This document shows positions 13,401-24,274 of a stretch of DNA of 64,000 bases, in pieces. The translations under genes were made by a program, and so were the position numbers. The DNA is from Synanceia verrucosa. Taxonomy: Eukaryota; Chordata; Actinopteri; Perciformes; Synanceiidae. How positions within the stretch are numbered: position 1 is the stretch's first letter; each line of letters begins with the position of its first letter. The notes under the pieces were generated by a model. The model was not told where the DNA came from. It ran no database searches and saw only the letters and a list, made by a program, of their open reading frames with translations. Location of the stretch: contig CM056551.1 in assembly GCA_029721515.1 (NCBI GenBank), forward strand, positions 26,274,437 to 26,338,436. The letters are read 5' to 3'.

Positions 13401-16400
13401 TTTCTTTGGTAGAAAACAGTCAATTTATTGTAGGGCCCGACCAATATGGAGTTTTTGAAGCTAATGCCGACATTGATATTTAGCACAACTTTCAAGAACA
13501 AAGAAACTTGATGACCACAATAATGTGCAACATTAGTTGCAGTTTTGTTATTGGCCTTAAATGCATCATCTGAAAATGTAATACCTACAACAATTTTATG
13601 GTAAATTTAAGGTAAACACCTTATTTACCCAGATTTTAATTTAAGACAATTTAAGACTTTTTGAGGAACCGCAAGAACCCTGGATAAGATATGATAAAAT
13701 AAGATAAGATAACATAATCCTTATTATTATTATTAGTTACTATTATTAGTCCCGCAAACGGACATCCGTAAACAATATACTGAATTCTGAATACGCAACA
13801 AAGCAGGTGAAAAAACTAAGTCATCATATGAACAACATGAGTGAACAAGATCAGTGAACACAATGGAATAATTTAAGTAATAAAGACAGCATATTTCATA
13901 GTGAACAGCAGAAATGAATAGAAGTGACATTGCACATTAATAGATCAGGAATACAAGAAACAAAATGCACATGTAGATTATGAGAAGACAGAAGTCTTAT
14001 TGCAGTATCTTGTTGGTAAAACAACAATTAATATAATGCTTATGTACTATATGTATACTGTATTATAACGATTATAATTATATGTTAACATATATTGTTG
14101 GTATTTTTACACTTTACAGACTACTTCACAGCCAAGGAATCTAAACAATTGAACGGAACAGGATGTACATCCATCCATCCATTATCTACCACTTATCCTC
14201 ATAGGGTCGCGGGGGGACTGGAGCCTATCCCAGCTGTCTTAGGGCAGAAGGCAGGGTACACCCTGGACAAGTCGCCACGTCATCGCAAGGCACATAGAGA
14301 CAAACAACCACTCACACTAACATTCACACCTACGGTCAATTTAAATTAGCCAATTAACCTAATCCCCATGCATGTTTTTGGATGGTGGGAGGAAGCAGGG
14401 GTACCCGGAGAGAACCCACGCAGACATGAGGAGAACATGCAAACTCCACACCGGAACAGGCTGTAAACAGCATAAACTTAAAACACATCACAGTACATTA
14501 GTTACATGTGGTTTTGTGTGACAGTAAAATGCTGAAAGTCAGTCCAGGCATGAATTGATACTGTTCAGATGAACATAAAGCTAAAAACGGGTCATATCGT
14601 ACCGTGCTGGCATTGCTGTCCTCTGGTTCGTAGACCACCACAGTAGCGTTGCTTGTAAAGCCGATTTCTCCGTTAGCGATGTCAGGGGTAACTGTCAAGG
14701 TCAAGTTTAGAGGTCCCCCAAATCTTGGGCTGTTTGAGTGAATTGGAGGGTTGATATCAACCAGCTCCAGTTTATTCAACTAGGGAAACATAAGAAACAA
14801 ATCAATTAATGGAGGCTCCAAAGTGCAGCATGTTAGTATAATAAATCCTTCATCAAAGATAAAGCTCTTTCTTTTTTCTTTCTTTCTCTACTGTTTTAAC
14901 AATGTATTAAATGACCCGCCAGTGTCATTTGTGTTCGTGCATGCGTGTTTTAAAAGTGTTTGACTGAAAGTGTGTGATGTAATTATGGTCCTACAGAATG
15001 TGAAGGAGGCTTTTCTTGTTCTTTTTTGCTTGCTTTAAGACCTAAGCAATGTTGTTAGTTTGGACAGTTGGGCAAATCCCATAGCAACATGCCAGATTTG
15101 AGTGCCAGTGTCAAACCGTTCACACATGCAAATGAGGCACTTAAAGTTTGGATGGCACGGAATTGGCCACAAGTGCAAACACAAATAGAAAGAGCACATT
15201 ATTGGGTGTGTGAGCAAAATGTTGCGTGGTAAAAAAAAAATTTCTTAAATCTATTTCATCCAGATGTGTCTAGATTGTGTTGCTCTTGTTTTCCAGAGTT
15301 ACCTGTATTAAGAAATGAGCTCCATTCTGCAAAAAGGCATCATTCCTGATTGGCAGTATGAGGTGGATCATCCGCTCATGGGAAAAGACCACATTAATGG
15401 ACCTGCTGACATTCAGAACCTGGTCACGGGCCAGTGCTGGATCTATTGGGCCTGCAGGAATGTAGAGGGCAGTGAGGGTCATGGACACATTACCCAGTGT
15501 GCCACCATCTCGCAGGACATTTAGCGACAGGAAACGGCCTTCAGGTTGACTCTGGATGCTTTGCTCTTTTTCTGGGTCAAAACGAAAAAGCCCATAGACG
15601 TCGTCACTGTCCTGGATGTAAAACACCATCTGGGGGGAAGAGCAGAGGAAGATCAGATGCAGAGTCGGAAAAAATTTAAATCAGCAAAGAGCACATAATG
15701 GGTAATGTTATAGTTATGTTGATAAAGACAAACCTCGCTACCTCCACCCCCATGATGATGAATATAATGTGTTCATATCTAAATTTAGTGCAATTACAGT
15801 ATACATTGCCTTGGAAGAGAATGGCTGCACTGCATTGCCTATGAAGGGGCACAGTGAGCAGTGAGGTGGAAAGTGATTGATCTTCAGGATGTGAGGGCAT
15901 GATTGCAATGAAGGCCACATTTATCATCAATTACTTTGGAGGATGTTGTTGTGCATCCTGTTTTTGTGTTACTAAGACTGTATCTCGGGTCATAAGAAGA
16001 AGAAAGGAGAGGTGTGGAACAGAGAGAGGAAAGAAAACAAGTGAGACTGAGAGTAGTAAAAAAGAGCCCTGAGCTAACTTTAGAGAAGCATCCTCTTTAA
16101 TTAACTCTGCTAAGACTGCTAGAGTAGTTTTTATGAGCATTTTAACTGAGGCTCATTCATTTCCCTGAAACCTCTACTTGTCTGATGCATTGCCTGGCAT
16201 GCTCACAACAGCAGATTTACAGCTCATGTCATGTCTGTCAGATATCATAACATTAATGGCAATTAACACTGATTAACTCGTCCTACTGTTGAAGTTGTTT
16301 ACCAGTTCTTCAAAGAATTTCTGCCGAGCCAACATTTTAGCACAGATGGCAAACAGATCCTCCAACCTCAGGTGGTGTTCTGGTGTGTGTGTGATGCATG

Positions 16401-17632
16401 TGACCAAAAGCATTTTGAATGTGTCTCATCTCAGGCCTACAACATAAACAAGGCTTAGATCTGCCCACTGCTTTCGCACATAGCCATGAGACTTGGACAA
16501 AGATGGAAGCTATAAAAAACCTGTCACCACCCACGCTTTCTAAAAAAGAGCACACAGACACCACACACAGAGTGTGGCTGCTGTTTCCGCTTTGTTTTGA
16601 TTCAGCCACATGAAGGGAACACCTACAGAGCAAAGTGACACACTAAGGGGTCGACTTTTGCAGAATGTGCCAAATTTGCATAACATGCATAACACATGCA
16701 TAACATCTGGAGGATAAGCTCCCTAACAAGTGCAGCCTTCTCAGCAACACAATAAGTAAATGAATACTGACCTCCATTGGTTCATCAACCTCTGCATTTC
16801 CAGTTACAGTACTGGGCAGCAGCCTGAGAACAAAAGGCTCTGCTTCTTCAGGGAGTTCGTCTGCCACAATGTTGATTGGAATCACAGCTGTCACTTGACC
16901 GGCGGCAAATCTCACTGTCCCTGCTGCAGGAGTCAAATCATCTGACACTGGGGAGTGGTCACTGGAGCTTCTACTGATGGACCAGTTGGCAGACACAGCA
17001 CCATAGCTGCCCCCATTTCTTACAATGATGAGTCCTTCAAATCTAGGGGACAACATAGAAGGATGGAGGGTGGTTAAACACACAGCAAACTTTTTCTCTT
17101 TATTACGACACCCTTTCACTTATATTTAGACAGTAAATGCAGCACATGAAAGATTATAAAGATGTTATTGTGCCCATTCAGTGTGAGACAATACACATGT
17201 AATCACAGTTTAAGAAATCAGAAGTTGTCCACCTCTGTGTCAGGTCTTCATTGATGGTCAGTGGCTGAATGACTGCACTGCTGCTGATTGACAGGACGCC
17301 ATGAGGCTTATCATTGGGCTCGATGGTCACTAGCACAGCATTGGGTGACACTAGCACAGCATCTCCACTGATGGTCTCCTCCAGCAAAACCAGATGGAAG
17401 GATTCTGCGATTTCTGGCACATCGTCATCACTGATTTTGAACAACAGACTGGTCTTATAGACAAATGGGGGGAATGTAACTGTTCTGACTGGCTGTAAGT
17501 CGAGGAAATCCACCGCTGGTGTGGCGCTGCCCAGTCCTCCACTGCTCACCACCATGTAATCTACAGAGACCTAAACACAGAACAGTTCCCATGGGTTATA
17601 TATATGTCTTATGCATATAATATATATGTATG

Positions 17633-17692
<60 letters not shown>

Positions 17693-20600
17693 CACACACA
17701 TATACTGTATATATAATTAGAGTGCCCTATTTTTTACAGTCAAAAAGTATGTAAACCTCGGTGTCAACAGAGCCCACGAGTGGACCATCCTCAGTCAAGT
17801 GACCACGGGTCACATTGAGGGCAATGACTCCAGCGGACTCTGGGACTGCCATGAGAGAATGGGAAAACCGCAGTGGGCTGTCATTACGCCGGATCCTCAG
17901 CTGGACGCTGCTGGCATTGGAACTGAGGAGGGCTCCACCTGCCACGCCAGTTAGCCTGACTGAAAACACCTCATCATCCTCTGGGATCTGGCCAATTGAG
18001 AAAAGCAAACACATTCACATACAGTAACACATTGATTAAAAAAAACTGCTGTTTAAAAAACCCATGGGGGGAATTTAGATATTTGTTTCAAAAGCTAACA
18101 AATTTAATTATGTCTAACAGTGTCTTATAAAGAGGATGAAGTGCCACTTGTGGTTGTTACTATGGATGAGCTTTAAATGGGGAGTTTGTTCCTTACCTGG
18201 TCATCCTGGATGAGGATACTGAAGTGAACTACAGCCTGGCCCACAGGAATGGTGATGTTCCCTCTGTCTGGACTGAGGTCCTCAATGGCAGGATTGGGAC
18301 CTCCAGAGATCTGAACAGGAGGAGTCACCGTGATATTTACATTCCCATGTATGTAGAATACATAAATAATAGATAAAAGACAATACCATAAAATCACACG
18401 TAATTAAGTATCAAGAGTAAAATAAAAAGTACAGTGTCTTAGGTGTGTTGATTGGCTGTACAGTCCACTGTTCTCTCACCTCAAAGTTCACGGTAACAGT
18501 CCCAAATGTTCCTTTTTCTCTAATTAGGGTGAAAGGCAAATATTGGCTCCTTCCTCTTGGTTCATTGACGACAATCTCTTCAGTCTGAGGTGAAAAAGGT
18601 GAGACAGTGACACAGACATACAGAAATAGAACAACAGTTCAATTTAATCAATTTCAAAACAGCTGTTTTATTCTCAGAATAAATTAAATTCTGAAAGCAA
18701 AATGTCATATTTGAAAGATTATACTGACAAATCGAGATACGACGTAAAATGAATTAAAGTGAATAGTAACTGATGAATTCATTTAGTTTTTATATTCAAT
18801 ACTTCAGATAAAACAAAGAAGTGAAACTGGATTGAGAGCGACAAGCACAAAGGAAAGTGATCGGAGCGTTATGTGCGGCATTAAAAACTATATTCCATGG
18901 CAACACGGAGTAAACACCACATTCAGTCCTTATCGTGGTCTTAAAATAGAGAAGTTAAATCCCCTTTTGGTTTTCCACATAATTCAAGTTAAATTTGCCA
19001 TAACCAAAGAAATTCAGGAAAATACAAGTGAAGAAGAAAACAAAGCAAAGGCAGGAATTAATTTAGTACTCTAACATAAACACATCACCCAAAGCCAGGA
19101 GGCCTTTATTGATTCTAAGCAAGCCAAATCATTATCCAGCATCTGAGGGTGGTAGGGCAAACAGTTATACCACAGCTACCATGGCAACGCTAAAAACTTC
19201 CACTGATTAGTGAGTGTTGTGGTTTTAATTACCCCTGGGAACGCACAACCACGAAATGGTCACTTCTCCCACAACCACAGCACTAGCGTGATTGTACCCC
19301 CTCTCTGCAGCAGCGGGTCATAATGACCCCACCCCCTTTACTTTACTTTCTACTACTACTTATTAACATGGATTCTGGTCACAAATGTAAGTGCAGGTTG
19401 GGATCAAATCTGATACAGTGTGGCACAAACTGGGAAAATGACTGGAGCAAGATAAATATATTATTAGAAGGAGGAATACATTATTGTGGTTTGGTTTCAG
19501 CAATGGACAATCAATTCAGCAACCTAGAAACTCTTTAATAAGGAGCTGGCAGTCCATGATGGATCAAGAGAAGAGTCCAGGCAGCTTTGCTCATCCCAAG
19601 AAAAAAACAATTTGGCGTTGTGATCCTATGCATGTGGCATGGGATCACAAGACAGGGGTTTCTTACTGAGTTGAAGGCAACTATTCCAAAGGCATTGTCA
19701 TTGGACAGGATGGTGATGGTGGCCTTGTTTGGCGTTCCCAGCGTCACGCCATTGGAGGAGCTCTGGAAAGCAGTGAGAATTGAAACGGTTAGATAAAACC
19801 AGGCCATGCAGGATGTACCTGAACACATCTTGACCTCCCCTCATGTGAAAAACCAGAATGCCTGCCTTATCCATTGTCTTCACATAATTTCTGATCACCC
19901 ACTGAGAGGCCCTGATGAGAAGGCACAAAGACAGGAAGTACTGGTCTGAGTCTGGTTGATTTGCCAGGTTAGCTCACAGCAGGTCGCCTCCTCAGGACTT
20001 GTCCTGTGCTCTGTGATTCGGCACTAAGAGCTGAACTTCAAATCTCACCAGGCTTAAAATCACACAGCGATTCACGAGGCTTACAGCAGAAAGAACTATA
20101 ACCTATGATCTGTGCAAGGAACGTTTTCCTTTTTCTGAATACCATTAAAGAAAAAGACCACAGCCTTGTTATTTGGCGTGACTTTCCAAGGTTTCCATTA
20201 GTGAGCTTACCAATGTTTTCACAAGCATCTCAAGGACCAACTGTGCTGACAGGAGCCATGTCTGAGATCGAGTGCACGGCCTTCCAGTGCAGATGTTTGA
20301 ATGTTGCAAAAAGATTTTGGAAGTTTTGGGTTTGCACCAAAACCCTTTGCATATAGGCTAATAGGTAGCCTATTTGTGCAGGCATTGTGGAAAATGTTCA
20401 TCAGTCAGAGAGCCCTGAGATAATACAATAAACAGAAAGATAACTTTTACTCGCAAAACAATTACAAATACAAAAAAAAAACACACTCCAACTGAAATTG
20501 TGCATGTTAAGGACGGAGAAAATGAAAAACAAGAAAGTGCTTAGGCCTCTTGAATTCATCCCTCTTTTCAAACAGGGCTTTTCCCAGCTGTAACAGAGCT

Positions 20601-23076
20601 TTCTTTCCGCTGCTGAGCACTTGTAGTGGTCAACTCACAGACACAAAATCCACACGCTTTCACAAAGCCAAGCCACCGGCTGAGCCAGGGAGCTGCTCAC
20701 ACACAAGCACACATTCATGTGAGCCCAACTACAAAAGTATACATAAATACTGAGCGATTCACGCAGACCTAAAAGCCAGATTTGTGACCAATGTTTGTAG
20801 TAGCCTGCACCTGCTCTGCTACTGCTCCTATATAACAGATCTTACTCTGTCATACTCCCCTCAAACAAAGTTAGTGTTCATATTTTCTATTGAAAAGCAT
20901 TTTAACTGTCAGGAATGATAGATGTGCCCTGATCCGCTCTTTATTTCACACTTTTGCTTGATCTGTGACACTCCTTGTAGTGCACATTCATCCTCCAGAC
21001 AGTCCTTCAGTAAGCTGATAGCACAGCATTTGGCCAAAGCATTGTCTCCGCTGCAGTGTAAACAGAAGGGCTAAGTGGGCCTCATCTGGTCTTTCACTCT
21101 GGTAGCAGGCTAAATACGGGCTTGCGCTACTGGATTTTAACCAGATGTCACAAAAATGCAGCGTCAAATTGAAAATGTTGTGAAGAAAGTCACTCTTGCT
21201 GACAGCTGTTCGGGGCTGTTGGTGTTTTGTAAATTCACAGCGACCTTTGTCTTCGGCCTTTTTAGCAAGGGATAAGACAGGCAGACAGCAACACCAGCCC
21301 CCCCCCCCCAGGTCATCAATCAAACTTGACAGCTAAAGGCTACATGAAACCATGGAGATAGTCTCTAGGTGTAAGGCATCCTGGGCTGTGATGGCGATTC
21401 CTCTGACAAGGATTTACAATGTATACCCATTAAAAATCATTTTCACACTTTAAAATGTCTAGCTGTTATGTACAAGACTATTCACAATAGTAAAAGCACA
21501 GTAAGAAACCATCTGTCCTTTTATTCAGATTTACAGTAACTGCACTATATGATGATATGGTAGATTTACTAATGTCAGCAAAAAAGTGGCAAGAATTGAA
21601 CGTATTTGGTTGTGAATCCACTGAGTCGTTGTAACAGACTGAGCTTTCATCTACAATAGAGTGCCAGTTGCAACAGTGAACACACAACATATACAGAAAT
21701 GAAATCCTCGGAACGGACATGCCCATCAAAGCCGATGGGACAATGAATGAGTGAATCACTTTAATCTACTGTGTGTCGGGGCTGTGGCTGTCAGAGTAAG
21801 TTTCTTTTCACAAAGGTGTCTTTTAGTGGGGAACCTCAGAGGCGCACACAACATTTGGCCCCACCCGGGCCCTGAAAAAGACCTATAGAGCACCCACGCA
21901 CATCAAAGACCCTGCAGCTCAGAGCCTCCCAGGCTTACTGTGAAGGCAGGTCGCCCCCTACTCTCTACATCAGAGGAGGTGGGGTTAGGCCTTCAGATGA
22001 TCAGGGGCAGAGTTAGAACAGTGGGACTTTGTGGAAATGCTGGAGCTCCACAGAAGAGTGAGAACAGATTGAGGGAGGAAGAGGAGAGACAGACAAACAG
22101 ACAAACAGTAGGCATTTACCTGTAGTGTAAGGTTGAAGGTAAATGTCTCATCAGCTTCCGGCAAGTTGTCATCTTTCACAGCAATGAAAATGGTCTTACT
22201 GGACTCAGTGGACAGCAGGAAGGCTGCAGCATTAATGGCTTCAAAGTCCCCTGTGTCCACTCCCTCTAGCTAGAAGAAACAAGCAAAGACTCATTTGTAT
22301 TGCTCACAATGTAACTTAAGTAAGATCCCAGCTTCTGTGTGTCCTATCTGTTTGTTTGAAATGTTTTGTATTACTTTAAAGTGTGAAATGGGGAGAAACA
22401 GAAGAGGTACATGAAAGACAGTACAAAAGATTAATGATGGGTTTGAACCCTGGAAGCTACAGGATGACCCCATGCTTGATGTATTGACTTGTTTGTCAGC
22501 AGAGAGGAGACACTATCTATGCCCATTAGTTCATGATAGATACTACACATATGAATACTGATATTAATACACCAACTCTAGTGTGACAGTTAATGTAAGA
22601 AGAAATATGGTAAATATATCAAGAAGCAGAGGAAACTCCCAACCTCACTCCACCGTGCAGCCAGCTCACCTTACCAGAAAAAACTGTGAGCAGCTGACAC
22701 TGGGCCCCATGTAGAGGAAGTAAAGCTAAACCCCACTCTAACACTGGGACTGCTTACTGACCACTGGCTGCCATAAAAATGTATCTGATAAAGATGAGAG
22801 CTCAACAACACAGCAAGGCGCTTGGGCACAGACTGAATACTGTAGAATACTTGACAGGTTGAAGTCATCAATGATGAGTTTGTCCTACCAGAACCAAAGC
22901 CGTCACGTTGACCGGGTCTCCCACTCTCTCCACGACCAGCCGGACCACAGCTGTGCTGCTCTCGTTGACCACAAAGTCAGTCTGGCCCAGGAAGCGCAGT
23001 GTGGCTGACTCAGACGTCGTGCCAGGGACGGACAGAGCCAGAATCAACCCAGCTAGCAGGAGGACAGGGAGCATTC
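1..23076 (-). CDS. adgrv1: Adhesion G-protein-coupled receptor V1 (VLGR1/GPR98), 5' third of the gene, 31 coding exons
   Basis: Giant adhesion GPCR of the Usher type 2 complex at hair-cell ankle links and the photoreceptor periciliary membrane; Calx-beta repeats form its ectodomain. Coding exons read on the minus strand (high to low): 22889-23074, 22120-22269, 19667-19762, 18480-18584, 18197-18310, 17757-17987, 17233-17570, 16772-17042, 15303-15629, 14603-14779, 12893-13116, 11694-11820, 11332-11517, 11024-11204, 10471-10634, 10263-10386, 9897-10157, 8995-9121, 8639-8862, 7685-8419, 5202-5575, 4315-4494, 3723-3903, 3267-3460, 3046-3175, 2258-2314, 1277-1416, 806-1171, 429-672, 122-337, 1-37 (cut by the window edge). 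All have AG/GT borders and the phases join without a break, giving about 2,156 codons; the human protein has about 6,300. The order of motifs follows the human protein throughout. No stop or frameshift was seen, so the copy looks functional. Confidence 0.96.
1833..2167 (+). mobile_element. tRNA-derived SINE in an adgrv1 intron
   Basis: The 5' part carries a polymerase III A-box-like TAGCTCAGTCTG and a B box GTTCAAGTCC about 45 bases further on, the tRNA-like head of a SINE. A body follows with the words GGTAGCTGGAGAGGTGCC, GAGCAAGGCACC and CTGCTCGGGG, common in percomorph genomes, ending in a short AATAAAGGAATT region and a CTT repeat at 2150-2167. It lies antisense to adgrv1 between exons 26 and 27. 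The family name was not assigned; identification rests on the A/B boxes and the remembered teleost consensus. Confidence 0.75.
4282..4314. repeat. CA microsatellite overlapping an adgrv1 splice donor
   Basis: About 16 perfect CA units. On the minus strand these are GT units beginning directly after exon 22 (TCTGAG/GTGTGTG), so the first repeat unit is the donor dinucleotide itself. Confidence 0.95.
5202..8419 (-). CDS. adgrv1: adgrv1 coding exons 20-21 (laminin-G/pentraxin-like domain and following Calx-beta)
   Basis: Exon 20 (7685-8419, 735 nt) is the largest exon of the window and encodes residues 1205-1449. It starts with a conserved linker (IPFNDDPFGVF), then NFTFSAWLAP, YYGVKVHTNESHV and DGIIEFFLDGN, which mark the concanavalin/LamG fold inserted between Calx-beta repeats in this protein. 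Exon 21 (5202-5575) finishes the fold (YTGLLQDVRLYR) and begins the next repeat with turn RDDNEEEGEEVF, ending at NANGLFGFTGACIPD. The 2.1-kb intron between them contains a LINE fragment. LamG folds usually bind sugars or proteins; a specific partner is not shown by the sequence. Confidence 0.93.
6750..7480 (+). mobile_element. Truncated L1-like (non-LTR) retrotransposon 3' end
   Basis: A plus-strand frame from 6758 to 7030 reads SFHILECEKLHTFWREILHI and then an isoleucine/proline-rich stretch with PKI. This pattern, C-x-K-L-x-x-F-W-x-E/Q, is typical of the cysteine-containing C-terminus of L1/Tx1-type ORF2 proteins. It is followed by a T-rich noncoding stretch with a weak polyadenylation-like end near 7470. 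It is strongly 5'-truncated and sits antisense in the intron between adgrv1 exons 20 and 21. The call is by pattern only. Confidence 0.5.
8639..15629 (-). CDS. adgrv1: adgrv1 coding exons 9-19 (Calx-beta repeats 5-10)
   Basis: Eleven exons encode residues 498-1204. Exon 9 begins MVFYIQDSDDVYGLF, matching human LLFYIQDSDDVYGLI. Repeat 5 has a degenerate calcium turn (PIRNDAFLQNGAHF), as in human. Later turns are ADNIPEVNETL, PDGVPE/LDETF, PDE/IPEDMENF, NDNTPETDEPF and SDKLPEFNEFF. Exon 18 (8995-9121) ends after bases TA of a tyrosine codon, just before donor GTAGGA; reading on would meet a TAG, so the splice is needed to stay open. Exon 12 (11694-11820) uses an acceptor next to a GT repeat. 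All phase joins reproduce human-like residues, for example H-Q-A-V-Y across exons 14/15. Confidence 0.92.
12144..12173. repeat. GT microsatellite
   Basis: Imperfect (GT)n with one AT interruption, in the intron between adgrv1 exons 11 and 12. Confidence 0.9.
13302..13682. mobile_element. Small hAT-like element with inverted termini
   Basis: Starts CAGGGTTCTTG and ends CAAGAACCCTG, an 11-bp terminal inverted repeat. Just inside, both ends carry repeated TTTAAGAC words in opposite sense. The middle (from about 13434) contains TAGGGCCCGACCAATATGGAG, the usual start of another teleost repeat family, so it seems nested. Flanks are GATAA-rich, which hides any clear target-site duplication. No coding capacity. 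Confidence 0.6.
14169..14456 (+). repeat. Dispersed teleost repeat, probably an L2-type LINE 3' end
   Basis: Begins with CATCCATCCATCCATTATCT and carries GGGTCGCGGGGGGACTGGAG, TACACCCTGGACAAGTCGCC, TTTTTGGATGGTGGGAGGAA and GAACATGCAAACTCCACAC in that order. This block is familiar from very many fish introns as a LINE-derived interspersed repeat. A shorter inverted copy occurs at 47295-47450. Intronic between adgrv1 exons 10 and 11. Confidence 0.75.
16772..22269 (-). CDS. adgrv1: adgrv1 coding exons 2-8 (Calx-beta repeats 1-4)
   Basis: Seven exons encode residues 63-497. Each Calx-beta repeat shows the family's acidic calcium-binding turn: KDDNLPEADETF (exon 2), the split QDDQ/IPEDDEVF (exons 5/6), SDDDVPEIAESF (exon 7) and ADELPEEAEPF (exon 8). 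Each is followed by a linker of the type NDxAFG or NDKPHG. Exon 4 (18480-18584) has no usable start codon but reads VNEPRGRSQYLPFTLIREKG, matching the human exon at this place. The phase change 2+1 between exons 7 and 8 is consistent (TQ-R-FEG). The introns hold only unique sequence and microsatellites. Confidence 0.92.
17646..17684. repeat. TA microsatellite
   Basis: About 19 TA units, preceded by TATG/TACA-rich sequence, in the adgrv1 intron between exons 6 and 7. Confidence 0.9.
18585..22119 (-). other. adgrv1 introns 2 and 3 (around exon 3); nothing recognised
   Basis: Apart from exon 3 (19667-19762), I see no coding exon, RNA gene or transposon here. Open frames on both strands are short and featureless. 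A short C-tract occurs at 21300-21310. Confidence 0.5.
22889..23076 (-). CDS. adgrv1: adgrv1 first coding exon (signal peptide and start of Calx-beta 1)
   Basis: The ATG at 23074 starts a typical signal peptide: MLPV, then a hydrophobic stretch to about residue 17, then SVPGTTS. The mature protein begins near LRFLGQTDFVVNESS, close to the human LRFVGQTEFVVNETS. A splice acceptor (TTTGTAG) sits two bases upstream of the ATG, so translation starts almost at the exon edge and a noncoding exon must lie further upstream. An upstream in-frame ATG at 23134 would put residues CFVG before the signal core, but it lies before the acceptor and is not used in the spliced message. The donor GTAGGA follows codon 62. 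Confidence 0.92.
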
Positions 23077-24248
23077 CTACAAAGCATATGGAGGAGATAT
23101 AAAAACAAAGACTGAAGAAAGATACACAGGCCACACAAGTTTTAAACTGATAAAACTACAGATAGTTAATGTTAAATTCAAACTCTGATCTGTTCTGAGT
23201 AAATTCAGAGTGAAAAGATTCAAGAAATAGACAGTCAGTACAGATATTAAAATGAATATGATCTAAAGGCACTATTGAGTGGCCAGATGTTCAGAGGGCC
23301 TGGCTTTTGAAAATGACTAGTCATGCTGGCTGGCAGGCCTGCTGGTCACTGTGGTCGAACTGATTCATAATATTATTCCATAATTTCAGCAGCTGTTGTC
23401 CTCATGTTGTCATAACTGTTAAAGCAGTTGTTGTTGAGTTTATTCTTCTTGACCACATTAATTCAACATGTCATAAATGTGATCCTTAAGGTAGTTTCAG
23501 TCACTGTGCATGAAGCGTCAGAAAGCCTCTAGTACAAAACTAATTATCTTCTCTGCTCTACTGTTCCCTCAAATCATCCTCACTTCTCCTTCTTCCACCT
23601 CTCCTCCTCTGTCATCTCCTTTCCTCCTCTCCTCCTCTCTCACCCAGAATAATCCTAAAGCTGGATGGAGTCACTGTGACAGTTGTCATGGTTAACACAA
23701 CAAAACAACACAGCATGACAAATGGGGTGGAGCCAGCTATTAGCTATACAGCAGCCACTCTGTCCTGTCACGCTTTCCCCTCCCCACTGCCTCTTACCCA
23801 TCCCATTCATAATCTGGACCACGCAGCTTTGCCAACAGTATGAACACGTAAGGTCTTTAAAAAAAAATTGCTCTTAATTACAAGGTTGAAAAAGAACATC
23901 AGCAGCTACGGTGGATGAAGTCATGCTGTTTGGTTCTTTTTTTTTTGAAAGCAGAAAACGTTTAGGAAAGTTGGACATTGAAAATATCCCATTTTTCATA
24001 TGTTCCATTACTGTTATATCAATCTGAGTTATTCTCAGTAGTGGCGGGTGTTTAAATAGCAACGATCCATCAATCAGTTTGTCAACTTAGAGAGGAGAAC
24101 AAGACATTGTATCAGCATTTGAAGTTGTTGGTTGACAGCTGCAGTCAGAATTAATTAATGCAGACATTATGGGTGCGTGCCACAGACCAAGAGAATATGT
24201 ATAGAACTGTGTGTGAAAGTTTGTGTGGAGGTGGTGGTGTGAGGGGCA

Positions 24249-24274
24249 CGTGTGTGTGTGTGTGTGTGTGTGTG
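24249..24274. repeat. GT microsatellite
   Basis: About 13 GT units in the presumed first intron of adgrv1. Confidence 0.9.

Noticed and set aside
16337..16633. 98-codon minus-strand frame near adgrv1 exon 8
   Set aside because: Intronic, no homology pattern, no splice sites in phase with neighbours.
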